Shown here piece after piece: positions 1-6,257 of a stretch of DNA of 6,679 bases. The notes under the pieces were generated by a model. That model did no database searches, was not told the origin of the DNA, and worked only from the letters and a program-made list of their open reading frames with translations. The position numbers and the translations under genes were made by a program. This DNA is from an uncultured Gemmatimonadota bacterium (GTDB lineage Bacteria; Gemmatimonadota; Gemmatimonadetes; Gemmatimonadales; Gemmatimonadaceae): positions 1-6,679 of the forward strand of contig CAMLIU010000089.1 of assembly GCA_946479995.1 (NCBI GenBank), given 5' to 3'. Numbering within the stretch: the first letter of the stretch is position 1; every line of letters starts with the position of its first letter.

Positions 1-38
1 CCCTTTCTCGCTGGTGGAACGAAACTTCACGATTCGAC

Positions 39-56
39 GCCATCATGTGTGATGGC
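39..56 (+). terminator. Perfect 7-bp hairpin, possible terminator or operator
   Basis: GCCATCA (39-45) and TGATGGC (50-56) are perfect inverted repeats around the 4-nt loop TGTG. The sequence after it (58-73) is pyrimidine-rich but has no continuous T run, so it would be a weak intrinsic terminator for a gene to the left. A protein-binding dyad is equally possible. Confidence 0.25.
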
Positions 57-71
57 CTGTCCCGTTCCTTT

Positions 72-99
72 CTGGTCCCCGAGCGGTTTCGAGGACCAG
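72..99 (+). other. 11-bp hairpin with one mismatch
   Basis: CTGGTCCCCGA (72-82) pairs with TCGAGGACCAG (89-99) at 10 of 11 positions across the 6-nt loop GCGGTT. It lies only 15 nt after the previous hairpin. No T tract follows, so classical termination is not supported. It may be a leader structure, part of tandem terminators, or the footprint of a small RNA. Confidence 0.35.
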
Positions 100-150
100 G
101 CCCCGACTTTCGTCAGAATCAGCGGTTGCGGCCAGCGACCTCACAACCGG

Positions 151-204
151 CCCGGCAGGTCGAACTCCCGTCGAGCTTCACCCGGCTCGTGCACTGCCGG
201 GTGA
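151..204 (+). promoter_or_regulatory. Competing stems in the kinase leader
   Basis: TCACCCGGC (178-186) and GCCGGGTGA (196-204) form a perfect 9-bp inverted repeat with a 9-nt loop. The same right arm can instead pair from further upstream: CCCGGCAG (151-158) is exactly complementary to CTGCCGGG (194-201). The two stems share 196-201 and cannot form together. As DNA the 178-204 dyad could be an operator; as RNA the arrangement resembles a two-state leader. Neither role is shown, and no start codon or T tract is directly controlled by it. Confidence 0.3.
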
Positions 205-348
205 CCTTGGGTGGGCGAGGAGACACCGCTACTCGCGGACCCGGGCGCAATATGTCCCACCTCAGGATCGCGCGCAGTCAGGCAGCGCCTGACACGCCAT
301 GTGTCCTTCACGCCCAGAAGACGGAAGAACGACTTCCGAAGGCTGAGG

Positions 349-366
349 CCGGTTGAACACCGGTTG
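349..366 (+). repeat. Direct repeat of CCGGTTG, 11-bp spacing
   Basis: CCGGTTG occurs at 349-355 and again at 360-366, one helical turn apart. A reverse-complement copy, CAACCGG, lies at 144-150. The pair is about 85-100 nt before the likely kinase start, where a regulator could bind. The function is inferred only from position and spacing. Confidence 0.25.
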
Positions 367-450
367 TGTCGATCGGCGCCCTGCGTCGTCAGACTTTCGC
401 AGCACCCCGGCTCGACGATCGGGGCGGGTGCCGACCTCTCCGCCTCCCCA

Positions 451-3219
451 GTGGTGCTTCCGGAATCCCGCCAATCAGCACTCGATTTCCTGCCGCGCGA
501 GCGACTGAGCGAGTTGATCGACCAGGTGCCGGCGATCATCGTCTGGATGCGCGGGCCCGAGCACGTGATCGAGATCGCCAATCAGGTGGCGCGGTCGCTC
601 ACGGGCTACCGTGAGATCATCGGCCTCCCGGCGTCGGTGGCGATGCCGGAGCTCGAGCGCTACGGACTGATCACCGCGCTGGACCGCGTCTTCGAGTCCG
701 GCGAGCCGTTCGAGCTTCATGGCCTGGAGTTCCACGTCCCTCCTGCTCCCGGGAGATCGGGCGAGGTGCGATACGTGGACTTCGTCTACCGCGCGATCAC
801 GGGGCCGGACGGCCGGCCCACCGGCGTCCTCTGTCACGGCACGGATGTCACGGCGCCGGCGCTGGCGGCGGCGGCGCTCCGCGAGAGTGAAACGCATCAC
901 CGTCAGGTCCTGGACTCGCTGCCGGTCGTGGTCTACCGCGCCGAGCCGACGCCGCCGCACGAGAGCATCTACGTGAACCGCGCTGTCGAGTCGCTCGGAT
1001 TCACCCTCGAGGAATGGCTCGCGCGGCCGGACATGTGGGAGAGCCGCCTGCATCCGGACGACCGTGTGCGCGTGCGCCGGGAGGCGCGCGAATCGCTCGA
1101 GAGCGCGCGGCCGATGGACGTGCGGTACCGCATGCTGGCGAAGGACGGCAGCGTGCGCTGGTTTCACGATCGTGGCGAGTTCGTTCCCGATCGTGACGGC
1201 ATGCTCTGCGTCTGGCAGGGCATCATGCTCGACATCACCGCGCTCCAGGAGAGTGAGGAGCGGGAGCGGCTCCTGTTCGAGGAGGCGGGCATCGGGATGG
1301 CCGTCTGTCACCTGGACGGGCGCATCGAGCGTGTGAACGCCGCGCTCGCCGAATTTCTCGGCTATCCCCCCAGCGAGCTGACGACGCTCCGCTACCTGGA
1401 CGTCATGCACCCCGACGACCTGCTGCTGGACGCCCAGGAATCGGAACGCCTGCTGGCAGGGAAGATCCGGAGCTTCACCAGCGAGCGACGGTACCGACGC
1501 CGCGATGGCGCTGTCGTCTGGGGCGCGCTTACGGTGTCCTTGCTGCGGGATGCGAGCGGCATCCCGATCCGCCGCATCGCGCAGGTGCAGGACATCAGCG
1601 AGCGCCGGCGCGCCGAGGTGGCGCTGGCTGCGACGCGCGATGCGCTGGAGGAGAGCGAAGCACGCTACCGGCACATCGTGGCGAATGCGCCGGGAATGGT
1701 CTACCAGTACGTCTTCGAGCCCGACGGCGCCGGCCGGTACAACTTCGTGAGCGAGGGCTCGCGCACGATGTTCGGCGTGGCGCCGGAAGACGCGCTGCGC
1801 GACCCGGCGGCCCTGCTCGACCTGATCCATCCGGAGGACCGGTCATGCTTCAGCGAGCTTGCCCGCGAGGCCAGGGACAGTGCAGGGGACTTCCGCTGGG
1901 AGGGGCGCGTCCGGCTGCGCGACGGGGAGATCCGCGTCATCCAGGTGGTGGCGCGTGACCAGCGCAAGGCGGACGGCACGGTGCTCTCGGACGGCCTCGT
2001 CGTCGACGTCACCGAACCGCGGCGCGCCGAGCAGCGGCTGCGCGAGAGCGAGGAGCAGCTGCGGCACACGCAGAAGATGGAAGCCGTGGGCCGCCTCGCC
2101 GGAGGCGTGGCGCACGACTTCAACAACCTCATCACCATCATCCGCGCCAGCGCCGGCTTCCTGCTCGAGGACACGAGCGAGGCCGACCCGCGCCGCGACG
2201 ACGTCCGCCAGATTACTGCCGCTGCCGACCGGGCCGCTGCCCTCACGCGGCAGCTGCTCACGTTCAGCCGGCGGCAGCCGGCGACGACGCAAGCGCTCGA
2301 CCTGAACGAGATCGTCGCGAACCTGCGGCCCATGCTGGCGCGGGTCATCGGCGAGGACATCTCCTTCTCGGTCGGCCTCCACGACCGGCCGGCGATGGTG
2401 CTTGGCGACGTGGCGCAGATCGAGCAGGCCCTGGTGAATCTTGCGATCAACGCCCGTGACGCGATGCCCGGAGGCGGGCGCCTCGGCATGGAAGTGTCGG
2501 TCGTGTCCCTCGATTCCGATTCGGCGGTGGAAAGTGCGAGCTACGGCGTCGCCGCCACGCCCGGCCGCTATGCGCGCCTGTCCGTCTGGGACAGCGGCAC
2601 CGGCATGCCGCAGGAGGTGTGCGCGCGCGCGTTCGAGCCATTCTTCACCACGAAGGAGGCGGGGCGCGGCACGGGGCTCGGGCTCTCCATGGTCTACGGC
2701 GTGGTGAAGCAGGCCGGTGGGCACGTGCACGTGGAATCGTCCCTTGGCGAGGGCACGATGTTCGAGCTCTTCCTGCCGCTGCACGAGGGCGTGGCAGCGT
2801 CACCGACGGATCGTGCCGACGTGAGCCTCGGTGCCGAAGGCACGGAGACGATCCTGCTCGTGGAGGACGAGCCCGGCCTGCGTGCGCTGGCGCGCCGCAT
2901 CCTCGAGCGGCAGGGCTATGCGGTGCTGGCGAGCGCCAACGGGCGCGAAGCGCTGGAGACGGCCAGGGCGCATGGGGCGCCCCTGCACATGGTGCTCACC
3001 GACGTGGTGATGCCGGAGATGAATGGCCGCGCCATGGTGGAGCGCCTGCGCACCGAGCGTCCGGACGTCGCGGTGGTGTACATGTCCGGGTACACGGACG
3101 ACGATGCCCTTCTTCGCGGCGCGCTGGAGGCGGAAGCCTCCTATATCCAGAAGCCGTTCGCCCCGGCGGAGCTGCTGCGCGTCGTGCGGGAGACACTCGA
3201 CGCACCGGCGCGACGATAG
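451..3219 (+). CDS. Soluble four-PAS hybrid sensor histidine kinase with receiver
   Basis: Autophosphorylating signal-transduction kinase, about 922 residues from GTG 451. In order: PAS1 about 18-135; PAS2 about 149-266 (PAS_3-like, with an HPDD motif); PAS3 about 273-385; PAS4 about 404-525; HisKA about 540-608 with the H-box AHDFNN and phospho-acceptor His555; HATPase_c about 648-776 with the N-box NLAINARDAM (Asn667), G1 DSGTGM (714-719), FEPFFTTK (728-735) and G2 GRGTGLGLS (738-746); receiver about 799-916 with acidic pair Glu805/Asp806, phospho-acceptor Asp851, Ser879 and Lys901. All key catalytic residues are present. There is no membrane segment or signal peptide, so it should sense a cytosolic cue. 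Short ES-E linker helices join the PAS units. There is no DNA-binding output domain, so phosphate probably passes within the protein to the receiver and perhaps to a partner encoded elsewhere. The start is uncertain: the frame is open back to GTG 211, but 211-450 has non-coding codon use and no domain. GTG 451 or 454 is preferred, though neither has a clear ribosome-binding site. Confidence 0.9.
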   Translation: MVLPESRQSALDFLPRERLSELIDQVPAIIVWMRGPEHVIEIANQVARSLTGYREIIGLPASVAMPELERYGLITALDRVFESGEPFELHGLEFHVPPAPGRSGEVRYVDFVYRAITGPDGRPTGVLCHGTDVTAPALAAAALRESETHHRQVLDSLPVVVYRAEPTPPHESIYVNRAVESLGFTLEEWLARPDMWESRLHPDDRVRVRREARESLESARPMDVRYRMLAKDGSVRWFHDRGEFVPDRDGMLCVWQGIMLDITALQESEERERLLFEEAGIGMAVCHLDGRIERVNAALAEFLGYPPSELTTLRYLDVMHPDDLLLDAQESERLLAGKIRSFTSERRYRRRDGAVVWGALTVSLLRDASGIPIRRIAQVQDISERRRAEVALAATRDALEESEARYRHIVANAPGMVYQYVFEPDGAGRYNFVSEGSRTMFGVAPEDALRDPAALLDLIHPEDRSCFSELAREARDSAGDFRWEGRVRLRDGEIRVIQVVARDQRKADGTVLSDGLVVDVTEPRRAEQRLRESEEQLRHTQKMEAVGRLAGGVAHDFNNLITIIRASAGFLLEDTSEADPRRDDVRQITAAADRAAALTRQLLTFSRRQPATTQALDLNEIVANLRPMLARVIGEDISFSVGLHDRPAMVLGDVAQIEQALVNLAINARDAMPGGGRLGMEVSVVSLDSDSAVESASYGVAATPGRYARLSVWDSGTGMPQEVCARAFEPFFTTKEAGRGTGLGLSMVYGVVKQAGGHVHVESSLGEGTMFELFLPLHEGVAASPTDRADVSLGAEGTETILLVEDEPGLRALARRILERQGYAVLASANGREALETARAHGAPLHMVLTDVVMPEMNGRAMVERLRTERPDVAVVYMSGYTDDDALLRGALEAEASYIQKPFAPAELLRVVRETLDAPARR

Positions 3220-3247
3220 CTCGCGCGGGCAGGAGCCGCGCGTTAGC
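3219..3247 (+). terminator. GC-rich hairpin directly after the kinase stop
   Basis: CGCGCGG (3222-3228) pairs perfectly with CCGCGCG (3236-3242) over a 7-nt loop. After a two-base bulge, GCT (3219-3221) can pair with AGC (3245-3247). Its location immediately after the TAG stop and before the next gene at 3289 fits a terminator, but only a short T-containing stretch (TTCT) follows. It may be a non-canonical terminator or an mRNA 3'-end stabiliser. Confidence 0.45.
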
Positions 3248-3288
3248 TTCTGCGCGCCAGGTCCATCGGGCTTCTTCGCACCGCATCC

Positions 3289-4476
3289 ATGGCCGCTTCC
3301 ACCACCCCTCTCGCGCCCGAGTCGGTGCGCGACACCGTCATCGCCTGGCGCCGCGCGCTGCACCAGGATCCGGAGCTCTCCTTCCGCGAGGTGCGCACCT
3401 CCGCCTTCGTCGCGCAGACGCTCGCCAGCTTCGGCGGCCTCGAGATCAGTCGTCCCACGCCGACGAGCGTGGTCGCGCGACTGGTCGGCACGCGCGAGGG
3501 ACGCGTGCTCGCCATGCGCGCCGACATGGATGCGCTGCCGATTCTTGAGGCCAATGCGCACGACTTCGTCTCGCGGACGCCGGGGGTGATGCACGCGTGT
3601 GGCCACGACGGCCACACGGCGATGCTGCTCGGCGCTGCCCAGGTGCTTGTCGCGCGCCGCGACCAGCTGCGCGGCGAAGTGCGATTCATCTTCCAGCACG
3701 CCGAGGAGATTCCTCCGGGCGGTGCCCAGGAGCTCGTGAAGGCCGGGGTGATGGATGGGGTGGACCTCGTGATCGGCGCACACCTCTGGCTGCCGCTCGC
3801 CTTCGGCAAGGTCGGGGTGAAGTCCGGCGCGCTGATGGCGGCCCCCGACAACTTCCTCATCGTCATCGAGGGTGCCGGCGGACATGCCGCCATGCCGCAG
3901 GTCACGGTGGACTCCGTCGCCATCGCGGCGCAGGTGGTGACCAACCTGCAGCACGTCGTCTCCCGCAACATGGACCCACTCTCGTCGGTCGTCGTGTCGG
4001 TGACGCGCATCGCCGGTGGGTCGGCGTACAACGTCATTCCGGGGAGCGTGGAACTCGAGGGAACGGTGCGCACCTTCGATCCCGCGCTGCGTGACCGGGT
4101 GCCCGAGCTCATGGAGCGCATCGTCGCCGGCATCACGTCGGCGCATGGTGCGCGGTACCGGTTCGAGCTGAAGCGCGGGTACCACCCGGTGCTGAACGAT
4201 GCTCAGGCCAGCGAGCTGCTCGAGCGCGCCGTGACGCGCGCACTCGGGCCCGATGCGCTCAGCGAGGCCATCCCGACGATGGGGGGGGAGGACTTCTCGG
4301 CGTACCAGCAGCATGTCCCCGGCGCCTTCTTCTTCATCGGCGCGCGAAACGAGGAGCGCGGGATCATCCACCCGCATCACCACGAGCGGTTCGACCTCGA
4401 CGAGCGCGCGCTCGACTACGGCACGCGCATCTTCGTCGCGGCGGCGGAAGAGTATCTCGGGGGCGACGCCGAGTGA
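3289..4476 (+). CDS. M20D-family metal-dependent amidohydrolase
   Basis: Predicted cytosolic zinc- or manganese-type amidohydrolase of peptidase family M20D (N-acyl amino acid, hippurate or IAA-amino acid hydrolase group), which cleaves an amide between an acyl group and an amino acid. The 395 residues match the usual family length. Visible motifs: LHQDPELSF (24-32), MRADMDALP (76-84), MHACGHDGH (101-109) supplying ligands Cys104 and His106, HAEE (137-140) with catalytic Glu139 and ligand Glu140, GAHLW (163-167) with His165, the dimerisation-domain GGHAAMP (197-203), GGEDFS (332-337), and a C-terminal histidine cluster HPHHH (361-365), of which His364 best matches the last metal ligand. No signal peptide or membrane helix is seen. 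ATG 3289 is chosen because the first motif begins 24 residues later; no clear ribosome-binding site precedes it. The stop overlaps the next gene by 4 nt. The exact substrate is unknown; aminoacylase, carboxypeptidase or diaminopimelate-pathway deacetylase roles are alternatives within the family. Confidence 0.92.
   Translation: MAASTTPLAPESVRDTVIAWRRALHQDPELSFREVRTSAFVAQTLASFGGLEISRPTPTSVVARLVGTREGRVLAMRADMDALPILEANAHDFVSRTPGVMHACGHDGHTAMLLGAAQVLVARRDQLRGEVRFIFQHAEEIPPGGAQELVKAGVMDGVDLVIGAHLWLPLAFGKVGVKSGALMAAPDNFLIVIEGAGGHAAMPQVTVDSVAIAAQVVTNLQHVVSRNMDPLSSVVVSVTRIAGGSAYNVIPGSVELEGTVRTFDPALRDRVPELMERIVAGITSAHGARYRFELKRGYHPVLNDAQASELLERAVTRALGPDALSEAIPTMGGEDFSAYQQHVPGAFFFIGARNEERGIIHPHHHERFDLDERALDYGTRIFVAAAEEYLGGDAE
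4281..4288 (+). repeat. G8 homopolymer in the amidohydrolase
   Basis: Eight consecutive G bases encode the conserved Met-Gly-Gly-Glu of the GGEDFS motif (residues 331-334). The reading frame is intact here. Such a tract is prone to slippage and sequencing error. Confidence 0.9.
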
Positions 4477-4724
4477 CCGGCTCCGGCGGAGGATTCCGCG
4501 CCCATCACTGGCTCGGCTTCCTCCCGACCGTCGGCATGCTCGGCGGGATCCTCTTCGCCAACCGTGTCCGTCCGCTGGTGCTCGGGATTCCATTTCTCTT
4601 CTTCTGGCTCGCGGCGTGGGTCGTTGCCACCTCGCTCGTCATGTCGGTCATCCTGCGACTCGACCGTGCCGCCGAGCGCGAGCAGGCGGGCCGCACGCGA
4701 CCCGACGCGGAGCAGGGGCGATGA
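4473..4724 (+). CDS. DUF3311 small two-helix membrane protein
   Basis: 83-residue protein with two likely transmembrane helices (about 13-29 and 37-62) and a charged tail of about 20 residues. The stretch RPLVLGIPFLFFW (33-45) fits the DUF3311 pattern of a Pro-Gly-Pro turn leading into an aromatic second helix. The GTG start at 4473 overlaps the amidohydrolase stop (GTGA), with a weak G-rich ribosome-binding site at 4459-4463; its own stop overlaps the symporter start (ATGA). Small two-helix proteins of unrelated DUF families (for example YjcH beside ActP, YhdT beside PanF) often sit just upstream of SSS symporters, so an accessory or assembly role for the transporter is inferred. No biochemical function is established for this domain as far as I know. 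Confidence 0.82.
   Translation: MTGSGGGFRAHHWLGFLPTVGMLGGILFANRVRPLVLGIPFLFFWLAAWVVATSLVMSVILRLDRAAEREQAGRTRPDAEQGR
4709..4712 (+). promoter_or_regulatory. Shine-Dalgarno site for the symporter
   Basis: GGAG lies 8 nt before ATG 4721, inside the end of the DUF3311 gene. It is the clearest ribosome-binding site in the window and fixes the symporter start, even though the frame stays open far upstream. Confidence 0.65.
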
Positions 4725-6241
4725 CGGTCGCCCTCTCCATCATGGCGGTGGTGTTCGCCATCTCCATCGCGCTCGGTCTGCTGGCGCGCCGCGGGCACCC
4801 GATGACGCTCGAGCAGTGGAGCGTGGCTGGCGGCGGGTTCGGCAGCGTCTTCGTGTTCCTGCTGATGGCTGGAGAGCTCTACACGACCTTCACCTTCCTT
4901 GGCGGCAGTGGCTGGGCGTACGGCAGGGGCGCGCCGGCGATGTACATCCTCTGCTATCCCACGCTCGCCTACAGCCTCTCGTACTTCCTTCTGCCCGCCA
5001 TCTGGCGTGCATCACGCGGGCGCGGGTTCGTGTCGCAGGCGGACTTCTTCGTCGCGCGCTATCGCAGCCGAACGCTCGGCGTCATCGTCGCCCTGGTGGG
5101 AGTCGCGGCACTGATTCCGTACCTCGTGCTGCAGTTCAAGGGGCTCGGCATCATCGTGGCCGAGGCATCGTACGGGCGCGTGTCGCCCGCAGCGGCCATC
5201 TGGGCGGGAGCGGCAGCGCTCATCCTGTATGTGGTCGTGTCGGGGGTCCGCGGCTCGGCGTGGACGGCAGCGCTGAAGGATGCGATGATCCTCGTCGTCG
5301 TCGTGGCGATGGGACTCTACCTTCCGTATCACTGGTACGGTGGCATCGGCCCCATGTTCGAGGCCATCGACAGGGCACGGCCGGATTTCCTGACGCTGGG
5401 AGGCACGGGTCGCAGCACGAGCTGGTTCATCTCGACCGTGCTGCTCACGTCGATCGGCGTGTACACCTGGCCACAGTTCTTCAGCGGCGTGTACACGGCG
5501 CGGAGCGACGACGTGTTCCGCAAGAACGCCGTGGTGCTGCCGCTCTACCAGCTCGTGGTGCTGTTCGTCTTCTTCGTCGGATTCGCGGCCACGCTGAAGG
5601 TGCCCGGACTCGTCGGCCCCGATGGGGACCTGTCGCTCTTTCGCATTGCGAAGCTGAGCTTCTCGCCCACCGTGATCGGGGTCATCGGTGCCGCCGGCCT
5701 GCTCACGGCGCTCGTGCCGGGATCGATGCTGCTCATCAGCGCGGCCACCATCCTCGCCAAGAACGTCTATCGCGAGCTGGTGCCGTCGGCGAGCGAGCGA
5801 CAGGTGGCGCTGGTGGCGCGGGCGATGGTGCCGGTGCTCACGCTCGTGTCGGTGCTGCTCACGCTGCATGGTGGCTCGGCGATCGTGGCCCTGCTGCTCA
5901 TGGGCTACAACGTGGTGACGCAGCTCTTTCCCGCGCTCGTGCTTTCACTCGGACCTTCACCGAGGATCGGCGCGCCCGCCGCGCTGGGCGGGATCGTCGC
6001 CGGTGAAGTGACGGTGGCTGCGATCGCGCTCTCCGGCGCGTCGCTCGCGACGCTTCTGCCGGGTTGGCCTCCGGTGATCACGGAGCTCAATGTCGGCGTG
6101 GTGGCACTCGTGGTGAACGTCGTCACCATTCTCGTCGTGACGCTCGCTACGCGTGGGCGAGCACCTGTGACAACGGTCACGCGAAGCGGTGGTGCAGGGA
6201 GTGAGAGTGCGGTGGCGTCGAGCGTATCGCCGATCGCCTGA
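4721..6241 (+). CDS. SSS-family (sodium:solute symporter) permease
   Basis: 506-residue integral membrane transporter of the solute:sodium symporter family, with about 13 hydrophobic segments (roughly 2-21, 38-58, 73-95, 119-146, 157-175, 185-202, 235-256, 270-292, 316-345, 365-382, 384-409, 418-441, 454-476) and a polar C-terminal tail. The family is recognised by FLGGSGWAYGRG (59-70), the mid-protein SGVRGSAWTAALKD (174-187), YTWPQFFSG (248-256) and the helix-9 stretch LVPGSMLLISAAT (331-343) followed by KNVYRE. It most resembles the monocarboxylate-permease-like (MctP/MctC) branch, which suggests uptake of a small carboxylate or amino acid, but the substrate is not determined. By eye, the Ser/Thr pair that ligates sodium in PutP aligns with Val332-Pro333, so sodium coupling may be altered. 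Coupled by ATGA overlap to DUF3311 and preceded by GGAG at 4709. Confidence 0.88.
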   Translation: MTVALSIMAVVFAISIALGLLARRGHPMTLEQWSVAGGGFGSVFVFLLMAGELYTTFTFLGGSGWAYGRGAPAMYILCYPTLAYSLSYFLLPAIWRASRGRGFVSQADFFVARYRSRTLGVIVALVGVAALIPYLVLQFKGLGIIVAEASYGRVSPAAAIWAGAAALILYVVVSGVRGSAWTAALKDAMILVVVVAMGLYLPYHWYGGIGPMFEAIDRARPDFLTLGGTGRSTSWFISTVLLTSIGVYTWPQFFSGVYTARSDDVFRKNAVVLPLYQLVVLFVFFVGFAATLKVPGLVGPDGDLSLFRIAKLSFSPTVIGVIGAAGLLTALVPGSMLLISAATILAKNVYRELVPSASERQVALVARAMVPVLTLVSVLLTLHGGSAIVALLLMGYNVVTQLFPALVLSLGPSPRIGAPAALGGIVAGEVTVAAIALSGASLATLLPGWPPVITELNVGVVALVVNVVTILVVTLATRGRAPVTTVTRSGGAGSESAVASSVSPIA

Positions 6242-6257
6242 CTTTCCGCTCCGCCTG

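Larger units (their letters stand above)
1..450. other. Non-coding, structured region upstream of the kinase
   Basis: No convincing gene is visible here. The frames open on both strands have no recognisable domain and use codons rare elsewhere in the window (ATA, AGA, CTA). In the frame leading into the kinase, about 21 of the 80 codons between 211 and 450 end in A or T, against 2 of the first 30 codons after 481. The stretch contains inverted repeats at 39-56, 72-99 and 178-204, an alternative stem 151-158/194-201, and copies of the heptamer CCGGTTG. It probably combines the 3' end or terminator of a gene beyond the left edge with the promoter and leader of the kinase. No clear -35/-10 pair was found. 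Confidence 0.6.

Noticed and set aside
45..356. 103-codon open frame on the + strand before the kinase
   Set aside because: It has no recognisable domain, no ribosome-binding site and no coding-like third-position bias, and it overlaps the hairpins.
353..381. TTGAAC as a -35 box for the kinase
   Set aside because: No AT-rich -10 element lies at the right spacing; the sequence there is GC-rich.
475..1830. 451-codon open frame on the - strand
   Set aside because: It is antisense to the four PAS domains, whose + strand motifs are clear; composition is typical of a shadow frame.
2619..3548. 309-codon open frame on the + strand across the kinase-hydrolase junction
   Set aside because: It is out of frame with both well-supported genes and its Arg/Gly/Ala-rich translation has no domain.
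2800..4593. 597-codon open frame on the - strand
   Set aside because: It runs antisense to the receiver end of the kinase and to the whole amidohydrolase. Its translation is rich in Arg, His and Ala with no recognisable domain, which is typical of high-GC shadow frames.
4253..4720. Extension of the symporter frame upstream to 4253
   Set aside because: It overlaps the amidohydrolase and DUF3311 in another frame, its translation is Arg/Ser-rich, and GGAG plus ATG 4721 define a good start.
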